Positions 22,000-33,299 of a DNA stretch of 64,000 nucleotides are shown in pieces (position 1 is the first letter of the stretch; the number at the start of each line of letters is the position of its first letter). A model generated the notes under the pieces. The model was not told where the DNA came from and did no database searches. It saw nothing but the letters and a program-made list of their open reading frames with translations. This DNA is from Dermanyssus gallinae (taxonomy: Eukaryota > Arthropoda > Arachnida > Mesostigmata > Dermanyssidae): the NCBI GenBank assembly GCA_003439945.1, contig QVRM01005614.1, positions 1-64,000 on the forward strand, written 5' to 3'. The translations under genes were made by a program, and so were the position numbers.

Positions 22000-22871
22000 A
22001 ATAATAATATTAATAATAATACTTTGCGCAGAAGTGGTAGTATGCTGTTTGCAGCCAGTATAAATAGAACGGTTGCAGAAAAATATATGCCAATTTATGC
22101 CACCAATGGTGGGTAAATAGAAAAGTAATAGATGGTTTCAACAATATAATCCGACTCATCACAAAATAAAATACATATATACGTCTTGAATAAGCGCACT
22201 GTTGTAACTTTATGTCCAACATTACGAAGGCTGGTCGGTCAGTGCTGTCATTTGCACAAGCAAGTGCGCGCTGATTTGCGCAGCCAGTCATAGCCAGCGC
22301 TTTTTGCACGGTGCCTAGAAAAAGTGCACACGTCTGGAGCTGACGGATCAAAGCTGTCTTAGCACCAAAGAACGTAACATGCACGTACTATACGACGTTG
22401 AGGGCAGATAGATGTATCTATCGACGACGCAAATCCTTGTTTCGGTGTCCTCCTAAGATGTTAAATATCGTGCTGATGAGGAGCCGACTGTTGATATCTA
22501 CTCGCTTTTTTCTAAACCTCCCCCTTTGGAGGGCGCTGGCGTGAGAGAGCTGCTCGCAGAGTTACTCGTCGTCGTCGTTGCTCACTGGTCGAATACACGG
22601 ATACTCGCAAGACTGGACTAGCTAATTTAGATTATTACAGGCACCGATGCGGAAAACGCGCCCAGCTCGTCTTCAAAAAGAAGAAGATCGCCCTGTAACG
22701 ACACAGGAACATCCGAACATCGTCTACAAAAAATATATATGCGGAGCGTTATACGGAAACTACTTTTGCATGCCCTGTCAGGTTACTGTTACAACTCTAG
22801 TAACAGCTTAGTACAAAAGTTGCGAAAGCTTAGGCTCTAAACTCAGCCGTGCCACTCTTTGTAGTAAACAA

Positions 22872-22874
<3 letters not shown>
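22000..22874. other. Unassigned sequence
   Basis: A TAA-rich triplet run at about 22000-22020, then sequence without recognised domains. GC-rich patch at 22510-22600 with GTC triplets; no gene called. Confidence 0.4.

Positions 22875-22944
<70 letters not shown>
22875..22944. repeat. (TA)n microsatellite
   Basis: About 35 TA units, one of the longest pure tracts in the window. Confidence 0.93.
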
Positions 22945-22947
<3 letters not shown>

Positions 22948-22983
22948 ATGTATGTTTATTTCACTCAAATTGAGTTATATATA

Positions 22984-23043
22984 CAAATAGGTTTCTTCAC
23001 AATGTTTTACCTTCAAATAGGTTTCTTCACAATGTTTTACCTT
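22984..23043. repeat. 30-bp tandem duplication
   Basis: Two identical 30-base units beginning CAAATAGGTTTCTTCACAAT, at 22984-23013 and 23014-23043, at the 3' border of the LINE fragment that follows. Confidence 0.9.
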
Positions 23044-23950
23044 CTTCGCGCTTTCGGCGAGAGGAAGAGTGCAGCGATTTTTGATCCAGTGCTGTGCATT
23101 CCACTGCATGGTACTTGGCACACCTCGGCAGGCAGAACCGGCAGACGCACAACCTATACTCTTTGTGAGAGGCTGCGTTTAAACATACCAGGTAGTGATA
23201 ACCATGCACTACGTACCTAATGTATGCGTGGCGACTGTCGCATGCAGGACCAGGCCAAAGATGCGAGGTATTGAAAACGTCCAAGCCATCGACCTCCCGC
23301 CTGACCTGTTCGACTTCAGCTTCCCACTTTAAAAATAAAACATTCGTAAGGTACAGTACGCGGTACCTTCAGCTTTAGTCGGATTGTTTCAATAGCTTCT
23401 TGCTCGGATAGGCAAGCAAAGTACTTGCTTTATATATAATGAAAAGCTGGTTAAAATTCGTCAGCGTTAGATGGTTCCCCACCCTGTCAAGACCATACAT
23501 CAGCCCCTGAACAATCTGAAGCACAAAGAGCCTCACTGCTAAGAAAACGGACAATGTTCGGAACTTGTTTACTTTCCCGTAAAGAGAGAAGTGCTTTCCG
23601 TACTGCTGCGTTTATATGCGCTGTGAACGTCGTTCCTGTGTAATGAATCCAAAATCAAGATACTGGAAAGAGTTAAAAAAACTCCAATGGTTGGCCGCAG
23701 CAACGTATAACGTCTCTGGCAACCAATCGACCTTCACGTCTGAATTTCATGGCTTTGGTCTTCCTCGTGTTCATCTCAAGTCCCTTTGAGACAAGTAGCG
23801 CCTCTATCGAGGTATTGCGCTTGATGGCACCTAGGTCGCGGTGAGCGACCACGATATCATCTGCATACATCACCACCACGGTTTTTTGATACTCCTGGCG
23901 GACGTAACCGACAAGGTCAGCAAGAAGAAGTGTAAACGAGACGTAATAAG
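23027..23950 (-). pseudogene. LINE fragment, RT motif C to CCHC tail (copy B)
   Basis: Minus-strand reading gives MVVMYADDIVVAHRDLG with the catalytic YADD (near 23875), then NTRKTKAMKFRREGR. After frameshifts comes YVVHGYHYLVCLNAASHKEY followed by CVCRFCLPRCAKYHAVEC near 23110-23160. The domain order matches copy A (YADD, KTKVMRFSRGG, WHGYHQYLC, CCHC), but the sequence is clearly diverged, so it is another subfamily. The 5' half is missing, as in ordinary 5'-truncated LINE insertions. Confidence 0.75.
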
Positions 23951-25300
23951 CTATAGTCTCTTATTTCTATTATCTTGGTCACTTTAGTAGAACATCCACA
24001 CTATGAGCAATATTAGCAGGCGCCGTGTTTTAAGTGCATTCAATATTGCTGTGACTGTTGGCACAAGGCAGCGGGCGAGTATATATATATATATATATAT
24101 ACGTATACATGCGCGCATTATTTACAAAGGCTAGAAATAAACAGTGCTTTCCAAAGGCGAACGTTTCATCTATATAAGCGGAACATTTGCGGTCTACGTA
24201 GGAAGCCGCTGTATTTCATTAGTCAATCTGTAAAGCGACACACCATAAATTCCTGTCTCTTCTCCTAGATCTCCTGTTTTAGTCCTCTAACGGCTTCAAC
24301 AAAATCCACTGCAGTTTCCAGTCGTTTTTCGAGTGTTGCATTTCTACAGTAAGAGCCGTATCTGCCGTCGCTGTTGAGTACCTTTGCTTAAACTACATTA
24401 ATTTGCGCGGGCAACAAAACTTTCTTTAAAAAAAAGAAAAAATGCGTTACGCAAAAACGGTGTCGGACTCACCGCCAAGACGACCGGCGTTACCAACTAT
24501 AAGTGCGGGGGGTTCGAGGGGCTGAAAACCAAGCTTAAGCTTCGCTCCAGGTCTCTCAGATTCTTGAGTAATATTGCGCTACGGATTTAACGGACAATAC
24601 TGAACGAAAATAACGCGTTTGCATGGAGAGTTTCGCGACGTGCCCATGAGTGTAAAGACTACTATGTGATTTTAACACCCCTTTTTCAATAAAGGAGATT
24701 TTGTATTGTAATGTATTGATCTCAGTTGTACGAACACCACTTCCTTTTCGTCATCGCCGCACCATAGACTAAACAGTCAACCGCCAAAGAGACGGTAGCT
24801 AACTAATTTAGGCAAAATATGTGTGTGTCTCTTTCTTTTGATATAGAACGTAAGTGGGGTAATTTGGGGCAACAGCGACATAGACGAACTCTTACGGTAG
24901 AAAATCTAGTCAACATGTTGATGCTGTGATCAGAATCCGTGACTCGTCTGTGACTCGTTTGCCGACCGAAGTGGCTGTTCTGGCCTGCCATATCGATGCC
25001 CCCTGCAGGGAGATTGTATAATTCAAGCGTCTACACATGCCGAGACGGTCGCGACGACTTCGGCGCGTTTTAGCTTTATTCCCAACGACATCTAGTTAAT
25101 ATGTCGCCCCGTAGGCCGTGCGAATCTGGCGAGTAAATCCAACAAACGATTCGGAAGAGTTTGAACTTGGTGTACTGATTGGACTACGACCGGCTTACTA
25201 AGTAAGGCAACGTGCTTGTGTTTTCTTCTCTTCATATAGACAGTACGGTCATTCAGCAACAGTGACAGCGACATATACAAGAGTTTACGATTAACAATAT
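23951..25300. other. Unassigned sequence
   Basis: Short (TA)n at 24080-24101. No protein family recognised. A 62-codon minus frame at 24803-24991 has a Cys/Arg-rich composition but no readable domain. Confidence 0.4.
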
Positions 25301-25302
25301 AG

Positions 25303-25720
25303 TCAATAAGCATTACTAGAAGTAAGTTTATCGACTCCTAGCTTTGCACTCTTGGTGGAGATCGAGCCATTTCGACTCTTGAAACGCCCTGCACGTCGGT
25401 TCTGTCGTTGAACACTTCTCGAAGCACACGAGTACCGAAGCTTTCCCGATCTTCGCACTGTACGCCTAAAAGCTGACACCGTGACCGGTGGGAACCTGTG
25501 TTCCTTGGTTGTTGCCATAGGTCTATCCATTTTGCCCGTCATTGTAAGCTTTTTGGCCGTTACGTGACCAACATGCGCCGAGCCGCTTAAGTTCGAATCG
25601 AGCACAACAGCCAAGAAATTCTCTTGTCTTGTAAGTTGCATTATTTTGCTTTCTTAACAAATATTTAACTTTCGGCAGGCCTTCCTCCATTTGACAGGAG
25701 GACGATGAGAATTTATTCAC
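25303..25720 (-). pseudogene. Possible LINE RT thumb remnant
   Basis: The minus strand reads FLAVVLDSNLSGSAHVGHVTAKKL at about 25620-25550, close to the block LGVVLDSKL-W--HV found after the YADD motif in R1/Jockey-like elements. It is followed by RLMATT-like residues. Frames break on both sides and no catalytic motif is visible. Confidence 0.4.
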
Positions 25721-25959
25721 AAAATGGATTTTTTTTGTTTGTCCGAATCGTTTCGGGACATTGTTTTCGTGGTCTTCAGATAGCTCTACGTCCCTCTGCT
25801 AACATGGAAATCTACGGTAATCCGACATTGGGTGCAGGAAAAACAGCTTGCGGTGATCAAATCAAATCACCTTTGATTTGACACAAAAAATATTTTAATT
25901 TATTACTATTGCAATCATCCCAAAAAAAATTATTACACGCGCATTTTCCCGCATGCGAC

Positions 25960-26301
25960 ATATTCAAAAATATGAGCATAATGACATATTCAAAAATATG
26001 TTAAACGCGAAAGCTTATCAATTGCATATCATAGAATCTTGATTTTTAAGAACTTCTTTAACGATCTTTACGATCATTTGTCTTTAGCAAGACAGCGTTA
26101 CATATGTTTCTTCCGAACACGCCGATATACCCAGTTTCCCTATCAAACAAATAAATTGTCACATTCAGTATAACAACAATTAGTACGTTTTTGTCCCTCC
26201 TAATTAAATGGTCTCGCTATTTCACTGGAAAAAATGCTTATTATTAACGAAAACGACAACCTTCATAAGTATGACTAAACTGGGTTCGGCACTCTGTATA
26301 T
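25960..26301. mobile_element. Probable relic of a fold-back element arm
   Basis: From about 26115, CCGAACACGCCGATATACCCAGTTTC, then TTTCACTGGAAAAAATGC and GGCACTCTGTATA correspond in order to the right arm of the 15.16-16.22 kb element. Identity is low by eye and the left arm is not seen. The segment at 25950-26000 carries a near duplicate of GACATATTCAAAAATATG. Confidence 0.35.
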
Positions 26302-27071
26302 TTTAGTACAAAGTATTATTTAACTAGACCGTTCTATAGCGACTGAATGCAAGTAGCGGTAAACTTGAAGTTATGCGCGGATATCAATGACGGAGCCCAC
26401 CAGCGAAGCCGCCTATGCGACCGCAGAGGCCATTGTGAAAAAAAAAAACTGCTTTAGCAATAGTGCTCATGATCAACGCATTGTTGATGACATATTGACA
26501 GACGAGCGTACGGATGGTCTCTCAGTGACACTAAGAGACCATCCTTACGTAGTGCTGTCTGCATCAATATTTTTCAGTCTTCTGGTTCTGTGTCTGACTT
26601 ATCATCGCCAACATTGTACTCGTCTCTGCTTAAGCATTCTCTCTCAGTGCTTGCGAAAGTAATCATTAGCATCATCCCCACTGCGTTGCTGCCGTCCCCA
26701 ATGGTACTGAACGTGCGTGCCTACTCACTGTGAGCAAATAAACAAGCAGTCATTTGGCTTTGTTTGGGCGGGAAGAGGGTAGAGCACTGTAGAGCATACC
26801 ATTGTAGAGTACTGTAGAGCATACCGTGCGGACCGCGTGCACGAACGCACCCAGGAGGAAAAATGAACTCTTCGGGTCCTTGGTCGAACCACTGTCGGGG
26901 GCGACGCACAGGGTACGGACACAATGCTGGTGCAACCAGCAGCAACGGGAGCATCCTGACTGTTTGTGCAAAGACTGGCCAGGCGTGCAACAAGCCCAAT
27001 TAAATTTACATTAACTAGAAGTCGGTCTATCGGATTCTTTTTACTATACGATTCCGCTGCGAACATAAAAT
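26302..27071. other. Unassigned sequence with one hairpin
   Basis: A 91-codon frame (26387-26662) has one hydrophobic stretch but no recognisable domain. Within it, 26507-26522 and 26534-26549 form a 16-bp stem with one mismatch and an 11-base loop. A short duplication (GTAGAGCACTGTAGAGCATACC type) lies at 26778-26824. Confidence 0.4.
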
Positions 27072-27434
27072 CTATTTTCTTGTAAAGCCAATGCAGGCTT
27101 TAGCCTGCATATAGCCTGCAAAATAGCGTGTGGGGATACTGTCGGATATCCGCGCCTGGGATCCTTTGGCACTTCCTTTAAGCAAATTCTCGTCACGGGC
27201 AGTAACGGTCAGTGCCGGATTGTCTGCGTAGGCGACGAAGTAAACTCCTGGAAATATGAGAATTAAGGTTTTACATCGTAGGCTATACTTTATTTGGTTG
27301 ATCCTGATACGGATCATTGAGAGACCCCGGCTGTGACTGCATAGTAGGTAGATGCTCGGTCTTCTAGGTGCGACGCCCACGAGAAATAGGGGGACACGCC
27401 TTTGTTTACAAGTGTTTTGTTTATGGCGCTCCAC
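27072..27434 (-). pseudogene. R1-like LINE RT scrap with altered YADD
   Basis: The minus strand reads GVYFVAYADNPALTVTARDENLL near 27260-27190, closely resembling the R1-clade block around the RT motif C (GYADDLALVVTAR). The second catalytic aspartate is asparagine here (YADN). No neighbouring RT motif is readable, so this is a short relic. Confidence 0.5.
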
Positions 27435-27646
27435 AAACGCGTATTAGCCGCGTTCTTCTATCTAAATCTAAGAAAATGGCGAAACTTTGCGGCAGCAGAA
27501 TCGGTTTACCTTCTCGGCCCATTTCTTGGTGTTTTAGCTATGTATAGAATTTCAATGATAACCAAATGTGTGAAATTTCCGGCTCGGAAACCGTGCTGGT
27601 ATTTCGACGGCGTATCCTGGTTATTTAGTTATGGTACAAGTCTTCC

Positions 27647-27654
<8 letters not shown>

Positions 27655-27690
<36 letters not shown>
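27655..27690. repeat. (TA)n microsatellite
   Basis: Preceded by GTGTGTG, about 16 TA units. Confidence 0.9.
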
Positions 27691-27691
<1 letters not shown>

Positions 27692-27920
27692 CAGACACGG
27701 GCGATAGCATTTTCTGCAAAGTACACTTAATGGTTACAATTGTTTGAAATGTGTAACGATGAAATTTCAAGCTCAATGAGGAATTACTGAGATTAAGTAA
27801 ATTTGCCGTCCAAAATATATAGAAAATGTTGCGATGATTTATTAATAATTTACAATACATTTGCACGCTCGGCAGTGCTCGGCCTTAATAAAAATTGTGG
27901 TAAAAAGTTGTCACGTGGAG

Positions 27921-28436
27921 TTAAGAATCAGCGCTCCGTGTCCTTGCTTGATGGCAGCCCCCGCTCTTATGGACTCGGTGCAAGCGGTATATCCTCAAGG
28001 TTCCATGCAGTGTTAAAACGGTAAGATCGATATTATTTCTCTTCGTGACGCCGAGCCTCAAGAGCGTACTGGCAGATTCGGAGTCCCATACACCACTCAT
28101 AGAGAAAGTGATGGATCCGAATCTGCGAGGTTTTTGCAGGTCGGGGAGCGCCGCTCTTAGAAACTCGACGTCATATTTGGTGATCTTGTCCTGCCGCGCT
28201 TTTGCTAGGTCCCTGTTCGGGCCGCAAACCTCGGCATCTAAAACCCAGTATTCGGTAGGTGTTGTTATAACGAGGTCGGGCTTTAGACCCGGCGCGCCCG
28301 GTCGACGGAATACTCGCTCACGAACCACCTCATGACCCCTCTCGCGAAGAAGACGCGCCACTCGATCACAGACGTCGTCATGTCTCTTTATAGTTTGCTT
28401 GTGTGTTGTACCGCACATCTGAGCGACATGAGCCAA
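27921..28436 (-). pseudogene. R2-like retrotransposon, restriction-like endonuclease domain
   Basis: 171 open codons on the minus strand. The N-terminal TLAHVAQMC is the H...C half of the CCHC knuckle that precedes the endonuclease in R2/R4/NeSL-type elements, followed by RHDDVCDRVARLLRERG. Then comes a PD-(D/E)XK-like core: LKPDLVITTPTEYWVLDAEV, with PD and a downstream D, and a KITKYDVEFL stretch supplying lysine and tyrosine. In this family the domain nicks the DNA target before reverse transcription. The upstream part is cut off by a (TA)n tract at 28446-28536, so the RT is absent. The frame is open to the stop at 27921; the C-terminal ~35 residues are less family-like. Confidence 0.72.
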
Positions 28437-28445
28437 CGTCTAAAT

Positions 28446-28454
28446 ATATATATA

Positions 28455-28536
<82 letters not shown>
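28446..28536. repeat. (TA)n microsatellite
   Basis: Long TA repeat with TG interruptions; it truncates the R2-like ORF at its 5' side. Confidence 0.92.
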
Positions 28537-28539
<3 letters not shown>

Positions 28540-29944
28540 GGAATGTGAATATTGTTACGCACGGTTGCTACAAAAGGCGTGTATTCCCCTCGCAAGCCGT
28601 GTGGGACTCGAACCCAGCGGTTGGACCCCTACTCGGTAAACACACCTCCCCCTTTCTAAGCCTTACTGTCTAATGGCTATCACTGCAGTCGCTATTTCCT
28701 CGCCCAGCTGCCATACTGTGCCACATATGTACTCCACAAACATCTTGTTTCTGAAGAAGCATTGCTTATACGAGAAAGAGCGTATTAGAAATAACCGTGG
28801 CCAGTGAGACACTTCGTAAGAAAAAAGTTTAATTCCCCCGCCGGGCGGTCTATTCATTTTTTGCGTCCAAGATGAGCAAACGATGTGAATGACCCGATGC
28901 GCCTGTAAGGATGGCATCCCACCCTTCCTGCCAAGACCTTATCGGTCTTTTCCTCTCAGGCTCTTGTTGGACTCTGACCCTCTCCCACACACATATATAT
29001 ACATATATATAAGCATTTCTTAATATATACATATCCCAAGTAGCATACATCTGTAGAATATTACATATTCATGCTCCTGCGTTGAACCTCAGGCAAAAAT
29101 ATAGCATTCTGCATCACCCGTGGTGTTCATTCATCTCGTGCATCAATGCCGTATTAAGCTGAGGCGAGTTGCCAGCGAGTTAAGGCTAATTAATTATGCT
29201 GCGTCCCTGATTCTTTTATACCACAAATGCCCGCATGCCGGAGTTTAAATTGAGCCCTTATGCAGTTGCCAATATTAATTTACAAGGCAAATAGCCGTAG
29301 ACTTACACGTACATAGTATACGTGCGTTATGGAAATCAACCATTGCTACCGGTGTCTACGAAAAGTAGTACATGATAGTTCCTTACTAAGCTATTGACTC
29401 GTCTTAACAATCGGCTTTTTAGCGTATATTTGAAAATTATAAGAACAATCTGCGTTTGTGGTTGTTCGTTATAGCTTATCCAATATTTTTGTGTTGTCAC
29501 CACGTTATGCATACGCACATATGTTCTGGTCAACAAGAGATTAACAGAAGCATAAACAGTTTTTTTTCTTTGTTGAGAGGAAAACATGCTTTTCCGTACA
29601 CCCGAAGCGGGTAGTGTGGGACTCGATGCTGATGTTGTTGGCACCTCTCACCTAAATGGCCTGAGAAGGAGTTGACGAGGGAGGCATAAACAGCTGCTGC
29701 ACAGTTTCTGCCGGTATGCAAATTTATATCCTTAAATTGCATTAGTCCGTTGATGCCTTTGTTTTGTGCAGCCACATTAAGACATAGAGGGAGCAACAAC
29801 AATAATGATGATGATAAAAATATTAATAATAATAATAATATTTTTATAAACAGGGGTTTATTATTATCATTGTGTACATGTATCACAATTACTAATATAT
29901 TAATTATACAACATCATTGTTATTGCTCGAGTGTCGCTGACCAC
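28537..29944. other. Unassigned sequence
   Basis: No gene seen. 28603-28615 on the minus strand has a box B-like GGGTTCGAGTCCC, without a convincing box A or second copy. About 29425-29530 is similar to 37140-37255, giving a low-copy dispersed repeat. Interrupted AAT/ATG triplets at 29790-29850. Confidence 0.4.
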
Positions 29945-30832
29945 TCAACATCGTCTTGGCGTTACCTCTCTGGAGCTCCAATGACACCCTCTGTCGTAAG
30001 AACGCAATTGATCTTGGCTCTGCTGTAGCCTCAAAGAGCTTCTTCCCAAGCTTTTCGTCAGTTTGAGTGCATCCGTGCCCCAAACGCCAGATGACTCGAG
30101 ACCAAACGCCATTACCACGTGGTCCTCAAAAAGATGCGCGTATAGGCGCCGTTTGTGCATCTCCCGTTGGTAACTGATGTGACCGACGCCCACCCTGGCT
30201 AGTGCACGATATCCGAGGGCGTACGTGTCAGAGACAGTATCGTCCCTCGCCAGCGGCCGATTACGGTCCCAGTCCCGGCTGGTAAGGCCATCCGGTCGAC
30301 GCCTGTCGTCCCTCTGCAGTCCACCAGGCTCCAGCGTGACGCGGTAGCCTGCTTGCCTAAAAGCGCGCCCGAGGATGGCATTAATGGCATCATGGCGGCC
30401 CTGCGTATGTCTTGCCAGCTTAGTGCAGCTAAGCCGATGCAGGCCGCGCTCATCCACTGTTCCACCGCATGGACATTCCTATTTCTCAAACATGGCAATG
30501 CCAAGTCTAAGACCACTTGCGGCACGGAACTGGTCGGCCAGTTTACTGCCTACGAGCTCGGAGGAAAACACGTAAAGCCACGCTCCAGCGGCGTCGGATG
30601 AGACCGCTTTCAGTCTCATATTGTCTACATCTAACTCGCAGGTCGACAAAAGAGTTAAGTGGGTAGCCGGGGTGGCGATTTGGTCCCATCCCTTCTGTCT
30701 AGTGACCTGTTTCTCAGATGGACGACCAGACTGACGCCGAACGGCGTCTTGTTGGTGGCTTATGGATCCTCCGGCGGTAATGGCCACTGCGGAGGCGCAG
30801 CTATGTGATGAAGCCAGGAAGGCGCGAAGCAA
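29945..30832 (-). pseudogene. RPDG-type retroelement C-terminal domain
   Basis: On the minus strand, 30832-30479 reads RQKGWDQIATPATH and DAAGAWLYVFSSELVGSKLA to GLRLGIAMFEK and a TAG stop. The same frame continues with ECPCGGTVDERGLHRLSC, then RHTQGRHDAINAILGRAF, then RRPDGLTSRDWDRNRPLARD. The last part is GLESSGVWGTDALKLTKSLG, in the same frame to 29945. This block order follows a reverse transcriptase in a metazoan retroelement group. The RPDG with following acidic residues looks like a PD-(D/E)XK nuclease core (inference). No RT is present here: at about 30835 it meets an R1-like LINE on the other strand. Confidence 0.7.
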
Positions 30833-30849
30833 GGCCCAAGAAGGTGTCC

Positions 30850-31704
30850 TCTCCCAAAGCTAATCCTTAACGGCCAGGATATTCGAGTGGTTCAATCAGC
30901 CTTCTATCTGGGAAGGTACCTGGATGGAGACCTGCGAGGAACACCTCATCTCCGCTTGGCTGCAGAGAAAGCTACTGAAGTTTACCACGACATTGCCCGG
31001 CTGATGCCGAATACATTCGGACCGCGAGAAGCAACGCCTTCTTTTTGTCGGTTGCCGAGTCGATTATCTTATTCGTGGCCCCGGGGTGGACACTAACTCT
31101 ACTGACTCTAACCCGCAACAGGGCGCTGATGCGCAAGACCCAACGCATCGCGGCTTTACGGATGACGATGGCTTACAAGACGGTCAGCACGGCGGCTGTC
31201 CTTGTACTGGCTGGTACGAGGCCGACGAACGCCGTCGCTTGTGGGCGGAACCAACAAGCAATAAAGAAGAAGAAGCGGAAAAACTTTGATTTTTTGTCAA
31301 AATGATTGGGACGCCATACAGGACGGGGCTCCGCGTAAAGGCTCTGATTCCGGACATTAAGGCGTAAGTTAACCGGCCTGACGGCGAGTTGACACACCAC
31401 GTGACTCAAGTGCTTACAGGGCATGGCAACTGCGAAGAGTTACCTCTTTCGAATAGGAAAAGCAGATTCGCCACTCTGCAAGGACTGTGAAGGAATAACG
31501 GAGAACACGCCGGAACACACAATATTGCTGTGCCCGGCGGGGGCTCCATTACGCAGGGACTTAACCACAGCAAGTGACGGCAGTCCTTAAGAAGCTGACA
31601 CACCTTCTTATAAACTCACGTGATGACTGGAATCTTATAGCTCGAACATATTATGCACGCCAAAGAAGAGAAGATTCGTTTTCACTTGACAAGGCCCCGT
31701 AGGC
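30850..31704 (+). pseudogene. R1-like LINE ORF2 C-terminal half
   Basis: Readable blocks in order: YLGRYLDGDLRGTPHLRLAA (near 30910-30965), SVAESIILFVAPGW (near 31045), QRIAALRMTMAYKTVSTAAV and LVLAGTRP (near 31140-31225). Then VLTGHGN (near 31410), YLFRIGKADSPLCKDCEG with the CXXC pair, and TPEHTILLCP supplying His and Cys (near 31440-31540). Blocks lie in different frames, so several frameshifts have accumulated. Same clade as the segment at 17.2-17.9 kb. It is followed by the conserved 3'UTR at 31758-31925. Confidence 0.78.
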
Positions 31705-31757
31705 ACTCCGGGGCAGCTAAGATAAGGACGCTACTAATTCAACCACCCTCAATTGTT

Positions 31758-31925
31758 TGAAGTATTGCTTGCGCAGTTCCCAGTTGAGTGTGGGGATGGG
31801 GACATGAGTGGTTTTTAGTGGGTTGAAGTCCCACACTACCGGCCCACATTTGCAGCTGAGCTTTCCTGCCGTGGTGTCCGTGTGTGCAAACCGCATTTTC
31901 CAGTTAGTCCCTCACAAAAAAAGCA
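31758..31925 (+). repeat. R1-like LINE 3'UTR with stem-loop, copy b
   Basis: Contains GCTTGCGCAGTTCCCAGT, GACATGAGTGG and TTAGTGGGTTGAAGTCCCAC, ending CATTTTCCAGTTAGTCC and poly-A. Most complete 3'UTR copy, directly after its own coding region. Confidence 0.8.
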
Positions 31926-32355
31926 GGATCCGTGGCCGAGCAAATGCCCATTCCACCCAGCCGGGCCGGCAGGCTTGCTTGCGACCATGCCTTGTCCTCG
32001 AGCGTCAGGTCAAGATGTTTTCCAAGGCTCTCCTCACCTGGTCGTCAAGATCCAAAGTTTTTGATGGCAGAAGGAAGGCAGGTGAAGTCCGTAGTACGTA
32101 CAATACTTTTTGCACTTTCATTGCGTGCCGGAGCAGCAAGTAGGCTTGGTGTCCCCCGAGATGGCCCAGCAGCTGGTAAAGCCGGGAGAGTTGTTCTCCC
32201 TTCTCGGCCAGTACCGGGCCAATCATGTCGGGGAACACCGCCGTGCCCAGCAGATCCAGTTCACACCGGTTTTTACAAGGATGCCCGGGAGCTTGCTGTT
32301 GAAATTCGCGATTACTTGCTGTCTTTCTTCGTCATCAAAACCCTGAAGTTATAAA

Positions 32356-32406
<51 letters not shown>
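32356..32406. repeat. (AAT)n microsatellite
   Basis: About 17 AAT units. Confidence 0.95.
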
Positions 32407-32411
<5 letters not shown>

Positions 32412-32689
32412 ATTCTGCCTGTCATTATCAATTTTTAAAATAAAAGTTAATACTCTTGTTGATGAAAAATGTTGTAGTATCATGACAGAAGGCTATAAAG
32501 GCTGTGTTGCTTTTAAACACTGCACTATCTAAACATTCAATGGGACTACAATGACTTGACCGAAAATAAAATATGCGTTTTTACCACGGAATAATGATGC
32601 ACTAATTCTGGTTGGCTAAAAAATGTATGTACACAAGTGTCCTGTTGACTTTAGACCGAATCCCACAATACTCATTCAAACATATTGTA

Positions 32690-33290
32690 TGCACGCGCTG
32701 ACTTTAGGCTAATCCTGCCTAACATTCATGCTGTGTTAAACGCTGTTAACAAGGAAAGGTGAGGAGGGCACTGGTGACGGCTGACTAGTGAAACACGATA
32801 AATCCAGTCTACGGTCTTTGACGACAAAAACTCTACGGAAAACGCGAGGCGGTGATGAGGGCTCTTCGTGCACCACGACGCTGAGCTCCCAACGTGGCGG
32901 GCATTCAGTCAAGTCAACTGCATCGCTCGACTCATCACTAATCCACGTCGTTCGAGAGATAATGCGAGAGAAATGCCTGCAGAGAGAAAGTTAGACGGGG
33001 AGCGGAAGACCACACAGCAGCAAACGGCAGTCGCAATCGCGAAAAAACGTGTGCCTTTTTTTATATATATATAAGTGCGTTTTATGTATTATTTATTTTG
33101 TGTAATACAGTATAATGATTGCATTATAATGCAAGCTCGAAAGACAAAAAAACCATGCACGCATAACTGGAACATCCAGTACAGAGGGACCTTTATTATA
33201 TATCTTTTACTGCGTTACCTGAGTCATATGTTTTAATTATAATGATAGTAAAAACAATAAACTTTATTGCGGGATTAGACAGAACTGACT
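32690..33290 (+). repeat. Unclassified ~0.6-kb repeat, copy 1
   Basis: Shares with the copies at 35982, 37618 and 42653 the blocks CTGGTGACGGCTGACTAGTG, ACGATAAATCCAGTCTA, CGACGCTGAGCTCC, GGCGGGCATTC, CATCGCTC...ATCACTAATCCA and GGAAGACC-CACAG. It continues with the copy at 35982 through an AT-rich tail to TTTTAATTATAATGATAGTA. No coding capacity and no terminal repeats seen. The 5' border is diverged in this copy. Confidence 0.7.
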
Positions 33291-33299
33291 TCGGAGAGA

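Noticed and set aside
26387..26662. 91-codon frame with one hydrophobic segment as a small membrane protein
   Set aside because: The frame runs through a 16-bp hairpin and an A-run; no homology recognised and no gene context.
28560..28680. Possible tRNA or SINE on the minus strand (box B-like GGGTTCGAGTCCC)
   Set aside because: No convincing box A at the right spacing, no acceptor-stem pairing and no second copy in the window.
32356..32406. Repeated short unit as a CRISPR array
   Set aside because: It is a plain (AAT)n microsatellite; no spacers, and the window is eukaryotic.
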